From assembly GCF_004770265.1 (NCBI RefSeq), contig NZ_RQGQ01000009.1, positions 273,658 through 337,657 on the forward strand: a stretch of 64,000 bases of DNA, given 5' to 3'. The notes under the pieces are model-generated. The model searched no databases, had not been told where the DNA came from, and saw nothing but the letters and a program-made list of their open reading frames with translations. How positions within the stretch are numbered: the first letter of the stretch is position 1; every line of letters begins with the position of its first letter. The stretch comes from Leptospira congkakensis (GTDB taxonomy: Bacteria > Spirochaetota > Leptospiria > Leptospirales > Leptospiraceae). Positions 18,737 through 30,176 of the stretch are shown here, piece after piece. Made by a program: the position numbers and the translations under genes.

Positions 18737-19594
18737 ATGGAAGCACAAGATAAAGTATTTTCAATCCAGTTGAAAGGTGGTTTGGACGGAACCAGCGCCG
18801 AAGATTTTTATCGTTACTTCGAGTCACAATTGAACAAAGGGTATCGTAAGTTTTTATTTCAGTTTGGTGCCTTAGATTTTATCACTTCGAATGGAATCAG
18901 CATCCTTGTGAAAATCCACAAACAGATCCGAAAGGTGGGTGCAGTTTACGCCATTTATGGAGTGAAACAAGAAATCGAAGATGTGTTAAGTCTTGTGGGG
19001 TTATTTGAAAAACTTCCTATCTTTCGAGGCCACTCCCAAGCGGAATCCTTTCTTTTGCAAATGGATCCAAAAGACTCTAGTCCCAAGGAATCCAAACCAT
19101 CAGAAAAAGTAGACCCTTCTCCTTTATCTTCGACGGACCCCAATAGAATCCGTTTTTATTTCACAGGAAAATCTAAAGATAAAGATTCTGCCACTAGTTC
19201 CAAAGAACCAGTTTCCAGGTTGGAATCTTTACCAGAAGAAGAGGTTCCAAGTTCGAAACGAATTAGTTCCTCTCCTATGGAATCTGTTTTGGAAGAAAAA
19301 CTGAATAGCCTTCGTTTGGAAATCAAAGAGACCTTAAACCATGAACTGGAAAGAAGATTTGCCGTTTATAAATCTTCGCCGGAAGCAGAGGATAAACGAG
19401 TGGTCATTCCCAGTTATATCCAATCCAAAACCAAACAATTGGAAGCTATGGAACGAATCATCCAATGTGAAGTTTGTGGAACAAGATTACGAATCCATAA
19501 ATTTGGAAAACATGAATGCCCTGGTTGTTCTACGCAGTTCCAAATGAGCCCAAGTGGATCTATCCGTTTTCTTGAAAAATTGAATCCCCTCTAA
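18737..19594 (+). CDS. STAS-domain protein with C-terminal zinc ribbon
   Basis: 285 residues. Residues about 5-105 are a STAS domain of the anti-sigma-factor-antagonist type, with FGALDFITSNGISIL at the usual phospho-acceptor loop; S49 is the likely phosphorylation site. A charged, Ser/Pro-rich linker follows (about 110-235). Residues about 242-285 are a zinc ribbon with CEVC and CPGC. A DNA-binding or protein-docking ribbon on a STAS domain is uncommon. It is coupled to the two-TM gene before it, and murJ follows 11 bases later, so all three may form one operon. Confidence 0.8.
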   Translation: MEAQDKVFSIQLKGGLDGTSAEDFYRYFESQLNKGYRKFLFQFGALDFITSNGISILVKIHKQIRKVGAVYAIYGVKQEIEDVLSLVGLFEKLPIFRGHSQAESFLLQMDPKDSSPKESKPSEKVDPSPLSSTDPNRIRFYFTGKSKDKDSATSSKEPVSRLESLPEEEVPSSKRISSSPMESVLEEKLNSLRLEIKETLNHELERRFAVYKSSPEAEDKRVVIPSYIQSKTKQLEAMERIIQCEVCGTRLRIHKFGKHECPGCSTQFQMSPSGSIRFLEKLNPL

Positions 19595-19605
19595 ATTCTG
19601 GTTTT

Positions 19606-21237
19606 ATGACGAAACAATCTGGAGGGAGTGAATCAAGTACGAAACGGTCACTTGCCCTTTCTTTTTATACCTTCTTATCTCGTATTTTAGGTCTTGTTCG
19701 TGATCATTTTATGGCTGTTAGTTTTGGGACAGGGATGGTTGCCTCTGCCTTTAGTGTGGCTTACCGCCTTCCCAATATGTTTCGTAACCTTCTTGCTGAG
19801 GGGACACTCAGCCAATCCTTTATGCCTATTTTTTCTGAATATGAAAAGATGGGTGTTTTAGAAGCAAGGGTGATGGCAGGAACGGTTCTTAGTTTCCTTT
19901 TTCTTTGTTTGTCAGTTTTTGTAGCTCTCTTTTGGTTTTTTGCGGCAGGGTTTTTACCGACACTAGTGGGTGGATCTCCAGAATACGGAACTCTTGTCGT
20001 GGAACTTTCGTTAGTTTTGTTTTTTCTCATCATGACGGCAAGTTTGTCTTCGATTTTTATGTCGATTTCCAACTCTCATCATAATTATTTTGTTCCTTCT
20101 CTCTCTCCCATCATCCTTAACTTCAGTTATTTGATCGTTTTTATTTTTGTTTTTCCTTTTTACCATGAGATCCGAGACAAAGTTTTTCTGTTGGCTTATG
20201 GAATTGTTACGGGTGGGGTTTTACAACTTCTCGTTCAGGGTTGGTATGTTTACAAAAATGGATTTGGTCCCATCTTTCGTTTGAATTTCAAACATCCGGC
20301 CATTCGTAAAATTTTTAAACTGATGTTACCGGCGGCCCTTGGAGGAAGTTTTTATCAAATTGGATTACTCGTTGATATTTTCCTAGCAAACTATATCCAA
20401 AACCAAAACCCAGGGCTTGGAGCGGTTGTGAGTTTGGATTATGCACAAAGACTCGTCCAACTTCCAACGGGAATCATTGGAGTGGCTCTTGCTACAACCA
20501 TCTTACCATCACTTTTGAAAGACCTAAGGGAAGGGAGGGAGGAAAATGTTCCAAGAGAAATTGCAGATGTTTTGTCCTTTGCCTTCTTTTTGACACTCCC
20601 AGCAAGCATCGGTTTGGCGGTTCTTGGGGAAACCGTTTTGGATTCGATTTATTTTGGAGGTCGTTGGGACCATTTGGCGACAATGACTGCTTTTTATCCT
20701 TTGGTATTTTATTCCTTTGCCATTCCATTTTATAGCATCAATAAAGTTTTGGTTTCTTCTTATTATGCTTTTTCGGATACAAAAACACCCTTACGAATTC
20801 AACTGGTTTCGTTTTTTTTGAGTATTGTGGTCAGTATCAGTCTTATGTTTTTTCTAAAACATTCTGCCATAGCACTGGCTTCGGCTCTCAGTGCTTCTGT
20901 CACTTCTTCGCTTTTATTATTCTACTTAAAATCGCACCAAGTGAAAATTCCTTTTCTAACCGTTTGGCTTCGTGTTTTTAAAATGATGCCAGCGTTAATT
21001 GGTCTTCTGATTTGGCTTCTTCTTTCAGAGTTAGTCGGTAAACCGGTGTTAGTGAATTACTTAACGAGCGAATGGGCGCTTGGATTTGCCAATGTGAGTC
21101 GGGTTTGTCTTGTGGTTTCGATCCTTCCTGCTGTCGTGATTTATTTTGTTACCGCAAGTTTGGTAAGGATTCCGGAATCAGAAATTATCCTCGGAAGATT
21201 CCTTAAGAAATTTCGAAAAAAATCGATTCAATCCTAA
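19606..21237 (+). CDS. murJ: Lipid II flippase MurJ
   Basis: 543 residues with about 14 membrane segments. The start of the MviN/MurJ family is clear: SLALSFYTFLSRILGLVRDHFMA and GMVASAFSVAYRLPNMFRNLLAEGTLSQSFMPIF. MurJ carries lipid II across the inner membrane for peptidoglycan synthesis. The essential arginines of the first helices are present (R22 and R26 region). It is the last gene of a likely three-gene unit and converges on ileS, with a shared hairpin in between. Confidence 0.95.
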   Translation: MTKQSGGSESSTKRSLALSFYTFLSRILGLVRDHFMAVSFGTGMVASAFSVAYRLPNMFRNLLAEGTLSQSFMPIFSEYEKMGVLEARVMAGTVLSFLFLCLSVFVALFWFFAAGFLPTLVGGSPEYGTLVVELSLVLFFLIMTASLSSIFMSISNSHHNYFVPSLSPIILNFSYLIVFIFVFPFYHEIRDKVFLLAYGIVTGGVLQLLVQGWYVYKNGFGPIFRLNFKHPAIRKIFKLMLPAALGGSFYQIGLLVDIFLANYIQNQNPGLGAVVSLDYAQRLVQLPTGIIGVALATTILPSLLKDLREGREENVPREIADVLSFAFFLTLPASIGLAVLGETVLDSIYFGGRWDHLATMTAFYPLVFYSFAIPFYSINKVLVSSYYAFSDTKTPLRIQLVSFFLSIVVSISLMFFLKHSAIALASALSASVTSSLLLFYLKSHQVKIPFLTVWLRVFKMMPALIGLLIWLLLSELVGKPVLVNYLTSEWALGFANVSRVCLVVSILPAVVIYFVTASLVRIPESEIILGRFLKKFRKKSIQS

Positions 21238-21362
21238 TCGAATCGAGATGGATTTGGTTAGGATTTAGAAAGCACCTAGTTAATGTTGGGCGCTCTTTTG
21301 GTCTGATCTACTTTTGTTTTGATTGATTCGAAGTTAGTCCGTATTTTTTATGAGAAAGAATG

Positions 21363-21403
21363 ATCGTAAGTATAATCAAAAAGCGATAAATTATACTTAC
21401 GAT
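21363..21403. terminator. Bidirectional terminator between murJ and ileS
   Basis: ATCGTAAGTATAAT and ATTATACTTACGAT form a perfect 14-base inverted repeat with a 13-base loop. It lies between two convergent genes, and short T-runs are found on both sides, so it can stop transcription from either direction. Confidence 0.7.
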
Positions 21404-21416
21404 TTTGTTTGTAACC

Positions 21417-24164
21417 TTAACGTGAAAGTTTGGAAACAACTCCTTCACAACGAACACAAAGATTGCCTTCTTTTTCTGAAACATGGCGCCAACATCTTGG
21501 ACATTCGTGGTGGCGGGGTTTACGAATTTGGATGGAATCTTTTTCTCCCTTCCATTCCGAGAACACTTCGCTAATTTCATTGCGATCCAAGGATACTTCT
21601 GATACCACAAAGAATAGGCTAAGGTCGTCTTTAGAAAACTTTGTATCTTTCAAAGTTTCTCCGGAGATTAATACTTCAGCTTCGAGTGACTTCCCAAGTT
21701 TTCCTAATTTCCTTGCTTCTTCTAAGGCTTTTTGTACCAGTTCTTTGGTTTGAAAGACTGGTGCTAATTTAGATTCTAAATCGGAATCAAGTAAGGAAGA
21801 TAAGTCTGAAAAATCAGAATAAAATACAGAGTCTTTTAATCCAAATTCAGCCCATACTTCTTCTGTTGTGAAAGAAAGGATGGGGGAGAGGAGTTTTGAC
21901 AAGGTTTCTAAAATGACAGCTAACGCATATTCAGAAGATTTTCTGGTTTTAGAATCCTTGGCATCACAGTACATTCTGTCCCGAATGATTTCAAAGTAGT
22001 CTTGGGATAAGTCTACCGTACAGAAAACCAAAACTCGATGATATACTTGATGGAAGTGGTAGTTCTCATAAAGTTTTTTCACATCCTCATTCAGTTTCGC
22101 AAGTTTATGTAGATAGTATCTATCGATTTCTTCTAAATCTTCTTTTTTTAGATTCCACTGAAGGGTTTCTGCCTTTGTGTTTCCTAAAAGATAACGGAAA
22201 GTGTTTCTGATCTTACGGTAGGCTTCGGCTACTGTTTTGATAGAATCCTTTCCAATTTTGACATCGTCGCGGAAATCTTGGGTGGATACCCAAAGCCTAA
22301 GGATATCGGCTCCGTATTGGTTGATGATGTCCGTTGTAGGATTGATTACGTTTCCAAGAGATTTGGACATAGCATGCCCTTTTTCATCTAACACATAACC
22401 ATGGGTGAGAACAGATTTATAAGGAGGTTTTTTTCTGATGGCCATGGACGGCCAAAGAGAAGATTGAAACCAACCTCTATGTTGGTCTGATCCTTCCAAA
22501 TATAAATCCGCTGGTTCTTTGTCCAAAGAATCACCAAACACGGCAAAGCTGGAAACTCCAGAATCAAACCAAACATCCAAAATATCTTTGTCTTGTTTTA
22601 GGTCATCGGAGCCGCATTTGGAGCATTTGGTTCCTTCTGGCAAAAGGTCTTTTGCATCCCTTTCATACCAAACTTCGATTCCTTCTTTTTTGACAATTTG
22701 GATGAAATGTCCTATGGTTTTGTCATCAAGGTGAGTGAACCCACAAGACTTACAAGTGAACGATGGGATGGGAACTCCCCAGTTCCTTTGTCTCGACAAA
22801 CACCAGTCAGGTCTAGATTCCACCATGGAACGGATGCGAGTGATCCCCCAATCCGGAATCCATTGGACTTTGTCGATAGCATTAAGTGAATCTTCGCGAA
22901 GATCCGCATGATCGATCGAAAAAAACCATTGTGGGGTTGCTCGAAAGATTAGAGGTTTTTTACTTCTCCAACTATGGGGATAGGAGTGAGTGAATTCAGA
23001 GTAGTGGACTAGGGCATTTTTTTCGCGGAGGAGTTCCACAATTTTTGGATTGGCATCCCAAATTTTAATCCCCTTCATCATTTCGAATTCGTCTGTATAA
23101 CGGCCGTAATCATCTACTGGGGAAAGGGGAGGAAGGCCTGCTGCTGTTCCCACACGGTAGTCATCGGTTCCGTGACCTGGGGCCGTGTGAACACAACCCG
23201 TTCCCGCATCCAGTGTCACATGGTTTCCAAAAAGAGGAATGGATTCACGATCAATAAACGGGTGTAAGAAGGTCATCTTTCCAAGTTCTGCACTCGTTAA
23301 AGATTTGATCTTAGTGAGTGTGATCCCTGTTTTTTGTTCCACTGCTTCTTTGAGTCCATCGGCAAGGATGAGCCTTCCGTGTGTATCGGATTGGAAAAGA
23401 GAGTAGTCCAAATCTTCATTAAAACAAATGCCAAGGTTTGCAGGGAGTGTCCATGGTGTGGTTGTCCAGATCAGGCAATAAGTTTCCTTTTCTCCCTTAA
23501 CAGCAAACTTTACATAGATGGAAGGAGAAACATGATTTTGGTATTCGATCTCCGCTTCCGCGTGAGCCGTTGCCAAATCGATACACCAATACACTGGTTT
23601 TTTTCCTTTGTAGATATATCCTTTAGCAAATAGAGATCCAAATACTTCTACGATCCTTGCTTCAAATTCTGGAGCCATCGTTAGGTATTTATGATCTTCT
23701 TCCCAGAAACATAAGAATCGGTTTAAGTCTTCGCCTTGTTTCCCTACAAATTCTGCTGCATACTCACGGCATTTTTTTCGGAGTTCACTCGGACTTGTGT
23801 TCCTTGCTTCTTTTCCAAGATTCTTTAACACCTGTACTTCGATCGGGAGACCATGACAGTCCCAACCAGGAATCATGTCGGTTTGGAAACCAGAAAGGGT
23901 TTTGGATTTAACAATGATATCTTTTAGAATTTTATTGAGAGAGTGGCCTACATGGAAATTTCCATTGGCGTAAGGGGGCCCATCGTGTAATACAAACGAA
24001 GGTTTGGATTTACGAATCTCCTTCATGGTTTGGAAGACTTTTTTCTCTTTCCAAATCTTAATTTGACCTGGTTCACGATTTGCCAGGTCGGCTTTCATGG
24101 GAAAGTTGGTCTGCGGTAGGAGAACCGTTTTAGAATAGGGATTTTCCGTTTCTGGTTTGGCCAT
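21417..24164 (-). CDS. ileS: Isoleucyl-tRNA synthetase
   Basis: 915 residues, full length for the bacterial class I enzyme. The HIGH motif is HVGH (71-74, in [16 protein letters not shown]), the KMSKS loop reads AMSKS near residue 600, and the editing domain contains [12 protein letters not shown]. The C-terminal zinc finger that binds the tRNA end is present as CPRCWRH and CVRC. It charges tRNA-Ile, including the GAT species near the left edge. It stands alone, with the LRR lipoprotein gene 60 bases upstream on the same strand. Confidence 0.98.
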   Translation of the reverse strand: MAKPETENPYSKTVLLPQTNFPMKADLANREPGQIKIWKEKKVFQTMKEIRKSKPSFVLHDGPPYANGNFHVGHSLNKILKDIIVKSKTLSGFQTDMIPGWDCHGLPIEVQVLKNLGKEARNTSPSELRKKCREYAAEFVGKQGEDLNRFLCFWEEDHKYLTMAPEFEARIVEVFGSLFAKGYIYKGKKPVYWCIDLATAHAEAEIEYQNHVSPSIYVKFAVKGEKETYCLIWTTTPWTLPANLGICFNEDLDYSLFQSDTHGRLILADGLKEAVEQKTGITLTKIKSLTSAELGKMTFLHPFIDRESIPLFGNHVTLDAGTGCVHTAPGHGTDDYRVGTAAGLPPLSPVDDYGRYTDEFEMMKGIKIWDANPKIVELLREKNALVHYSEFTHSYPHSWRSKKPLIFRATPQWFFSIDHADLREDSLNAIDKVQWIPDWGITRIRSMVESRPDWCLSRQRNWGVPIPSFTCKSCGFTHLDDKTIGHFIQIVKKEGIEVWYERDAKDLLPEGTKCSKCGSDDLKQDKDILDVWFDSGVSSFAVFGDSLDKEPADLYLEGSDQHRGWFQSSLWPSMAIRKKPPYKSVLTHGYVLDEKGHAMSKSLGNVINPTTDIINQYGADILRLWVSTQDFRDDVKIGKDSIKTVAEAYRKIRNTFRYLLGNTKAETLQWNLKKEDLEEIDRYYLHKLAKLNEDVKKLYENYHFHQVYHRVLVFCTVDLSQDYFEIIRDRMYCDAKDSKTRKSSEYALAVILETLSKLLSPILSFTTEEVWAEFGLKDSVFYSDFSDLSSLLDSDLESKLAPVFQTKELVQKALEEARKLGKLGKSLEAEVLISGETLKDTKFSKDDLSLFFVVSEVSLDRNEISEVFSEWKGEKDSIQIRKPRHHECPRCWRHVSEKEGNLCVRCEGVVSKLSR

Positions 24165-24224
24165 ATTAAGACCAATGTTTGGGGTCTAGGCCAAAGAGAA
24201 AACGGAAAAAATATCTTTAAGTTC

Positions 24225-24854
24225 TTAGAGTTTGACTCGAACTTTCGGGAGTTCGTCCCGAAGTCTCACCACATCCGATTTTTCCAGTAGGGTTTTTTGC
24301 AAAACTAGATGTTTTAGGTGGTTTAACTTTGCCAGGTTTTCGGGGAGGGTTTTGTATTCTCGCATGAGAGTGAGGTCTAAAATTTCTAAGTTGGGAAGGG
24401 CGGCAATCACTTCCACATCAGCTTCTGTTAGTTGCACTTTGGTTTCGTCTAGGGCCAAAGTTTTTAGATTTTTCAAACGCGAGATGACAGCGGGAATTTC
24501 CTTCAGTTCTGTCCTTCCGAGTAACAAAACTTCCAAGTTTTCTAAGTTCCCGATTTCTTCTGGCAAAGTTTGGATGGGGTTTCCAAAAAGATTTAAAATC
24601 TTTAATTGTCTGAGATTTCCAATTTCTTTAGGGAGAACTTGTAATGAATCGTATTGGAGAGTGAGTTCTTCTACCTTTGTTAAATTCCCAATGGATGCGG
24701 GTAAAACTCCAAATTCTTTGTTGGAAAGATTGAGGACACGGTCTTCTTTATGTTCTAAAATCCATTCTTCCGCATTCACTACTTTTTTATTACATTGTAA
24801 AACTAGGGAGGTGAGAAAAAGGACTGTCAGTGTTTTGTAAATAAAAGACTTCAT
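24225..24854 (-). CDS. Leucine-rich-repeat lipoprotein
   Basis: 209 residues. The signal peptide ends in LTSLVLQC with Cys21 as the probable lipidation site in the loose spirochaete lipobox. About six LRRs of 22-23 residues follow, with the L-P-x-x-I-G-N-L consensus (LPASIGNLTKVEELTL, LPKEIGNLRQLKILNL, LPEEIGNLENLEVLLL). Such LRR proteins are expanded in Leptospira and are surface or periplasmic binding scaffolds. It follows the 725-residue membrane-protein gene by 13 bases, so the two are probably co-transcribed. Confidence 0.9.
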   Translation of the reverse strand: MKSFIYKTLTVLFLTSLVLQCNKKVVNAEEWILEHKEDRVLNLSNKEFGVLPASIGNLTKVEELTLQYDSLQVLPKEIGNLRQLKILNLFGNPIQTLPEEIGNLENLEVLLLGRTELKEIPAVISRLKNLKTLALDETKVQLTEADVEVIAALPNLEILDLTLMREYKTLPENLAKLNHLKHLVLQKTLLEKSDVVRLRDELPKVRVKL

Positions 24855-24867
24855 AAAACCAATTTTA

Positions 24868-27045
24868 TCATTTCAGATATTTATTATAGCCAAATTCTAA
24901 TTCTCGAATGATAAACTGGATGTAATCCATTTGGTCACGATCTGATTTATAGATACTTGCTTCCTTTCTATAATACTCAGCGAGTTGCGTTCTAAATAAA
25001 ATGGTGCGAAAGTCTGCTTTGGAAATGATGAGTTCCTTGGGTCTGTTTTTTAATTGGATGGCTTCTGGAATTTTCATCACTACAGAGATTTGTATGATGG
25101 CGTGTTCGATCTCTGCTACAATTTTGTTTACATCCTTTTTCCCATCGGCAGGTGGCAGTTGGACTTTGATATCCTCTACACAATCTTCTATATGATTTCG
25201 TAACCTTTTGAAATCATAAACCTTCTCTGCGATGCTATTGAATTTTTTGGGATAAATGAATCCTTCTGCTACCTTGGCGATCCCTAGGGTTCGATTTTCT
25301 TTAGGAGATGTGGATGTGGGTATTTGTTTATCTGGAACTTGTTTCTTTTTTCCATCATTCCGATAGAGATAACCAAGAGATAAACCTACAAGGAAACTCA
25401 TAAAAAAACCACTGACTATGTATTCCAAAGAACCAATGAGTAGCGAAACCACCGTGGTTAAAGATGCTAATGCCAAAAAACTAAAAACTCCAATCGGAAC
25501 ATGAAATTTTTCTTGGAGAGCCGAAAAAGAAATTCGTGGTTCATCGAAACGGGTTTGGTTGTTATCCGTTTCTTCTTCTAATTCTTTTTCTGGAATTTCT
25601 TCTTTGTCTATATTTTCATCCGATCTGTTTTTTAGAATCACACGGATTTGGTCGAGTATCGGAAGTTCGTTTCGATAATTAGAATCGGTTTTTGCAAGGC
25701 TTAGGGTGTTGGCCTCTACCTTAGAAAGTTTTTTTTGGTCTAAGGCAAAGAGAATATGAAATGTTTCTTCTTTCATTTCTAAACAACCATAGGTTTCGGA
25801 AAGAGAGGATACAATTTTTGCGATTGTCTTTGTTACCTCTGATTCATTTTTGAGACCTAAAGATTTTATCTCCGACTTTAAATCTAATTTTGTAAGAGTG
25901 AGGGTATTTGTTGTATTGTCTTCAATTTTTGTTCCGAGACGTTTAATGAGAGAAGTAACCGCTTCTTCTGCATCCTCTTTTTTTTGTTCCCTCAGTCGTT
26001 TCGAAAGTTTATCCAAAATGATAAGGCTTTCTCTGATCGAGTGACCCACTCGTTTGCCTTCATCCGTTGTGATTTTATCAAAAGGAAATTCTTGAAGGAG
26101 GGTGGTGATTTCTGGAACTAAAGTAACTCCTGTTTTCAGAAGTTCTTCTGTTTTTCTGGGTAGTTTGGTTTCTAAATCTAAGAGTTTGTCTAAAAAACCG
26201 GAGTATTTGTTTTCGTTGGCATATTTTTTCAGATAAGGAAAGGAAAAATTTTTGAGTCCATCGAGTTGGACTGCGAGATGACGCGCATACTCAGGGTTAT
26301 GTGATCCATTTGGCAGAATGAGATGGTATCCAGGAATGATTTCTACAAGTTTTGCTGTTTCTTTTCCTCTTGTGATTACATCGATTACAAAGTCCTTCAT
26401 GGGAATATAACCAAAGGATTCCATGGTTTTACGAATCATCGATTCTAGTTCACTTTCATAACCAAGTTTGGTGGGGAAAAAATAAGTATTACCTTTTTGG
26501 TCAGAACGAACAAGGCCAACACCAGGGTTTTCTTCTTCCAAAACAAATTCTCTACCAGCTCTTGATTTCAAAAGTTGGTCAACCAAATCAATGCTGTATT
26601 TGAAACAAGCTCTGCGAAAAGGGACAATATCCGTTTTTTCTTTGCTTTGCGGAGCAATCATACTCACACGCATGGTCAGTTTTTGATCTACAGATAAAAG
26701 GAAGGGATAAAAATACACAACAGCTTCTTTGTTGTGTTCTGTTAGGCCAGCAAGTTCTTTGAAGGCTTCGGCGATAGCAGATTGTGATTTATGTGAGTCA
26801 GTTAATTGAACTTGTTTTGTCAGTAATTCAGGAATGGAATCTACTGTTAGTAATAAGGAGGGAGTGATCTCGGCACTGCCATGCATTTCCAATCTTCTAT
26901 GGCGCACTCGCAGTTCTTCTAAAATTGCCTGAGAAGTCATCGAGTAACTCGCAATGTTTTTGGGCAATGGAATGAAAAACGAAGGCTCCGTAGTTTCACC
27001 TGTGAGTGGTGTTTCTGAATTTGTGGGTTCTGAGAATGATTCCAA
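24868..27045 (-). CDS. Large two-TM hypothetical protein
   Basis: 725 residues with no signal peptide. The first 510 residues look cytoplasmic, with helical regions around 330-410. Two membrane segments at about 514-538 and 542-561 form a hairpin, and a helical tail of about 150 residues follows. No catalytic motif or known domain is recognised. It precedes the LRR lipoprotein gene and diverges from the chemoreceptor gene. A scaffold or regulatory role is possible but not shown. Confidence 0.65.
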   Translation of the reverse strand: MESFSEPTNSETPLTGETTEPSFFIPLPKNIASYSMTSQAILEELRVRHRRLEMHGSAEITPSLLLTVDSIPELLTKQVQLTDSHKSQSAIAEAFKELAGLTEHNKEAVVYFYPFLLSVDQKLTMRVSMIAPQSKEKTDIVPFRRACFKYSIDLVDQLLKSRAGREFVLEEENPGVGLVRSDQKGNTYFFPTKLGYESELESMIRKTMESFGYIPMKDFVIDVITRGKETAKLVEIIPGYHLILPNGSHNPEYARHLAVQLDGLKNFSFPYLKKYANENKYSGFLDKLLDLETKLPRKTEELLKTGVTLVPEITTLLQEFPFDKITTDEGKRVGHSIRESLIILDKLSKRLREQKKEDAEEAVTSLIKRLGTKIEDNTTNTLTLTKLDLKSEIKSLGLKNESEVTKTIAKIVSSLSETYGCLEMKEETFHILFALDQKKLSKVEANTLSLAKTDSNYRNELPILDQIRVILKNRSDENIDKEEIPEKELEEETDNNQTRFDEPRISFSALQEKFHVPIGVFSFLALASLTTVVSLLIGSLEYIVSGFFMSFLVGLSLGYLYRNDGKKKQVPDKQIPTSTSPKENRTLGIAKVAEGFIYPKKFNSIAEKVYDFKRLRNHIEDCVEDIKVQLPPADGKKDVNKIVAEIEHAIIQISVVMKIPEAIQLKNRPKELIISKADFRTILFRTQLAEYYRKEASIYKSDRDQMDYIQFIIRELEFGYNKYLK

Positions 27046-27235
27046 AATATACCTTCTGCGAACAGTATCAAAACCTATTTTCCGTAAATCAAGAGAGAAA
27101 GTTTTGTCCCGCGAGTTTCCTTTCTTGAAAAGGTATGTTAATCATGGCAAATTTGAGAGGAAAAATATTTCCTTATTTATCCTTGGGGTCTGGCTTTCGG
27201 CGACATATCTTTCTTTTTTTTCGTCTACTTGTTAT

Positions 27236-28777
27236 ATGCAAAATAGATTGGCCGCGGTTCTACTGGAACGCCAAAAGAAAGTAGATACCTTTTTTCTCTG
27301 GGCAATTCTTGCTCACACACCCCTTGTTTTTTTTCTCTCCCTAGGTTATGGTGCAACGACAGTTGTTACTTTATCCGCCATTGTTCTTTCCCTAGTTTCC
27401 TTTGTTTTTTATAGATTAGGAAGGGGTAGTTTTTTCCTAAGAGCTTGGAATGGGGCAACCCTTATGATGTTCAGTGCCATTTTGATCCAAGCCCAATTTG
27501 GTCGAATCGAAATGCATTTTCATGTATTCAGTGCTCTTGCCATTTTATTTGTTTATGAAGATTGGAGAGTTCTTTTTGTTGCTGCTTTAACAATCGCCAT
27601 ACACCACTTAGTTGGAAATTATATCCAAGAATTTGGAACTGTGATTTTTGGAACCAAAGTTATGGTTTATAGTTATGGAACAGGTCTTGATATTGTTCTC
27701 ACTCATGCTTTGTTTGTCGTTTTTGAAACAGGAATTCTGATTTATTTCTCATATCGTTCTGTTTTGGAACTTCGAAAACAAATCGAAACACAATCCAATT
27801 TAGAAACTGTGATTGCTGGTGTGACAGCTGCTATTGATAAAGTCTCCTCAGGAACCCAAACCTTTGTCGAAAACTCAGGACTTATCTCCGAGAAGGTCCT
27901 TGAATTTGAAACTTCCTTCAAAACCCAATCCTCTTCGATTGAAGCCATTTCTGCTGCTACGGAAGAAACAGCAGCTTCCAGCCAATTGATTTTGGAGGGA
28001 TCCAATCGCCAAATTAAAGAAGTAAAAGCTGTTGAAGAATTAAATCATAACTTATTTGTTTTAAGCCAGGGGTTTGTGACTTCACTAGACGTGATGCGAA
28101 CAAAAATCCAAGAGTCCGCGGACAGTGTCAAAAAAACAGAAAGTGAATTTACGGGGCTTTATCAATCTATGGAAGTGGCGGTGGATGATTCTGAAAAGAT
28201 GGAAGAAATTTTAGAACTCATTTCGGACATTGCTGAAAAAGTCAACTTACTTTCGTTAAATGCATCCATTGAAGCAGCCCGTGCTGGTGATGCGGGAAGA
28301 GGGTTTGCTGTGGTTGCCTCTGAGATTTCTAAACTCGCAGACTCTACAGCAGAAGCTACAAAAAACATCTCTTCTATTTCGGGAAAAATCAAATCTGCCA
28401 TCCAAGTCAGTTTCAAACAATCCAACCAAATCAACCAAACAGTTCAAAGTTTTGTGAAATCCATTCTGGCATCAGAAGTGGGAATGGGAGAACTCACGGC
28501 ACAAATTACAGGAACTCTTTCTGCTTTTGAAAGACAAGAAAATGCACTGGCTACCTTGGATCAAATCGCTCAAGAAATGCAGATTTCGAGTAAGGAACAA
28601 TCCACAAGTATGGATGATATTTCAAATTCGATCATTGATTTGAATGTCAAAACACAAACAAATTTAGGAACTAGTTCTAAAATGATTTCTCTTATTGAAA
28701 AAGGAAATGTGATCTTTCATGGCTTAAAGGAATCGGTAGAAACTTTGGCTGCTATGATTGGACATGACAAAAAATAA
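27236..28777 (+). CDS. Methyl-accepting chemotaxis protein with six-TM sensor region
   Basis: About 513 residues from the ATG at the start of [15 protein letters not shown]. The frame is open further upstream, but that part would overlap the divergent gene and has no other ATG in the gap. Residues about 20-185 hold six membrane segments with little periplasmic loop, as in the Leptospira type. The C-terminal half is the signalling hairpin, with the CheA/CheW-binding tip ([32 protein letters not shown], split around residues 325-355). No HAMP domain is evident. The start position is the main doubt. Confidence 0.8.
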   Translation: MQNRLAAVLLERQKKVDTFFLWAILAHTPLVFFLSLGYGATTVVTLSAIVLSLVSFVFYRLGRGSFFLRAWNGATLMMFSAILIQAQFGRIEMHFHVFSALAILFVYEDWRVLFVAALTIAIHHLVGNYIQEFGTVIFGTKVMVYSYGTGLDIVLTHALFVVFETGILIYFSYRSVLELRKQIETQSNLETVIAGVTAAIDKVSSGTQTFVENSGLISEKVLEFETSFKTQSSSIEAISAATEETAASSQLILEGSNRQIKEVKAVEELNHNLFVLSQGFVTSLDVMRTKIQESADSVKKTESEFTGLYQSMEVAVDDSEKMEEILELISDIAEKVNLLSLNASIEAARAGDAGRGFAVVASEISKLADSTAEATKNISSISGKIKSAIQVSFKQSNQINQTVQSFVKSILASEVGMGELTAQITGTLSAFERQENALATLDQIAQEMQISSKEQSTSMDDISNSIIDLNVKTQTNLGTSSKMISLIEKGNVIFHGLKESVETLAAMIGHDKK

Positions 28778-29327
28778 AACCTTCTTTCGTAACCTTGGAC
28801 TTTTTCTTTTGGGGAGTTTTTTACTCCTAACTTTAAGTGTGGTGATTGTCCACTTTGCTGGGAAAAGTCGGTTTGTAAATTGTACGTTTTGTTCGGAAAA
28901 ATTTGCGAAGGAACCAAAAGATACCTGGATTTGGATTTATCCAGGACTTGTGGGTTGTGGTAAAAAATGTCCTTTGGCTTTAGAGGCTCTTCGCCGATTT
29001 GGAGAAAGATTTCCAGAGGTAAAAACTTCGTTTTATTTTTTGGTTACCGATCCCCATGAATCCGAAGAAGATATAGAATCTTATCTGTTTTATTATAGAA
29101 AAAGTCTAAACATCCAAGCTCTTCGCCCAGAATCAGAAGAGGAGATAAGTTTTTATCGAAAGTTAGGTGCTTATTTACCTGTCCATCCTTCACTAAAAAA
29201 AAGAGATGAACATGGAACTCAGTTTTTTTTAATTCCTCCCAATCGCGATGTTTTGTATTTAATACCGAAATTGGGGGAGAAGGAATGGTTGGAAATTCAG
29301 AAAGAAATTGAGTCTAATACCAATTAA
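28758..29327 (+). CDS. SCO1/SenC-like membrane-anchored thioredoxin-fold protein
   Basis: 189 residues. One N-terminal membrane anchor (about 8-32) is followed by a thioredoxin-like domain in the periplasm. The motif CGKKCP (in [18 protein letters not shown]) takes the place of the CxxxCP copper site of SCO proteins, which help assemble the copper centre of cytochrome oxidase. An additional CxxC (CTFC) sits just after the anchor. The gene overlaps the end of the chemoreceptor gene by 20 bases. The assignment rests on motif and topology. Confidence 0.75.
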   Translation: MDMTKNKTFFRNLGLFLLGSFLLLTLSVVIVHFAGKSRFVNCTFCSEKFAKEPKDTWIWIYPGLVGCGKKCPLALEALRRFGERFPEVKTSFYFLVTDPHESEEDIESYLFYYRKSLNIQALRPESEEEISFYRKLGAYLPVHPSLKKRDEHGTQFFLIPPNRDVLYLIPKLGEKEWLEIQKEIESNTN

Positions 29328-29333
29328 TTAGTA

Positions 29334-30095
29334 TTAGTGGATCATATGGTAAACTTCTTTCATTTCTTCACGAAGTAGTTTCATTTTGTTTGGAACATCT
29401 GGATGTGAAATATCTTCTGGATTCAAAAGATAATTTTCAGGCCCCAGTTCTTTGATCATCATCTTTGTTTGCCAAGTATTGTCCTGTGGCATATTGATGT
29501 CTGACAAAAATGTATAATTTCTTTTGAGTTCTGGTTTGATAAAATCCAAAATAGAATTAAAGTGATGGTCGTTATAAATTTTTCTACCATCCGCTAATCT
29601 AGTGTATCCACGAACTACATAATCAATATAAACCACATCACACTCAAAAGCTTCGAACAAAAAATTAATAGAGTCTAGAGGGATAATCTCGCCGCAAGTG
29701 GAAATATCGATGTCCACACGAAAGGAACAAATTCCGTCGGTATCGGCAGCATCGGGATAGGTGTGAACCGTGATATGTGATTTGTCTAGGTGCATGCTGA
29801 CTTGTGCCGTAGGGATAGGATTTCCGCCACCTTTGACATCACTCATTAGAACCATAGCAGAAGCACCTACAGGATCGTAGTCTTGTGCAGAGACAGAAAG
29901 GATATTCGCATCAATTCGTTTGACAATCTCCTTCGAGATTTCTGTAATTTTGCTAGCATTGTATTTGTCGTGGATATAACTTACGTATCTACCTTTTTGT
30001 TCGTCATCGAGAGTGATGCAAAAATCGTAGAGGTTAAAACTCAAAACTTTTGTGAGATTATTAAAACCGGAAAGTTTGATTTTTTCTTTATCCAT
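29334..30095 (-). CDS. speD: S-adenosylmethionine decarboxylase proenzyme
   Basis: About 253 residues from the ATG preceded by AGGTGA. An upstream in-frame ATG adds 37 residues that do not fit the family. Close to the E. coli class: KLSGFNNLTKVLSFNLYD at the N-terminus and LDKSHITVHTYP around the self-cleavage site. Processing between K105 and S106 makes the pyruvoyl group. The product, decarboxylated SAM, feeds spermidine synthesis. No speE is adjacent. It diverges from the GH13 gene and converges with the SCO-like gene. Confidence 0.95.
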   Translation of the reverse strand: MDKEKIKLSGFNNLTKVLSFNLYDFCITLDDEQKGRYVSYIHDKYNASKITEISKEIVKRIDANILSVSAQDYDPVGASAMVLMSDVKGGGNPIPTAQVSMHLDKSHITVHTYPDAADTDGICSFRVDIDISTCGEIIPLDSINFLFEAFECDVVYIDYVVRGYTRLADGRKIYNDHHFNSILDFIKPELKRNYTFLSDINMPQDNTWQTKMMIKELGPENYLLNPEDISHPDVPNKMKLLREEMKEVYHMIH

Positions 30096-30176
30096 TGTCA
30101 CCTGCTTGTATAAAGAACAGAAATTCGGCATTTCGATGAGAAGCAACTGAAATAACGAGAAAGTTTTAGAAAAGTC

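Noticed and set aside
26954..27235. N-terminal extension of the chemoreceptor frame
   Set aside because: It overlaps the divergent gene, and the six-TM receptor type is complete from the ATG at 27236. A TTG start in the gap cannot be fully excluded.
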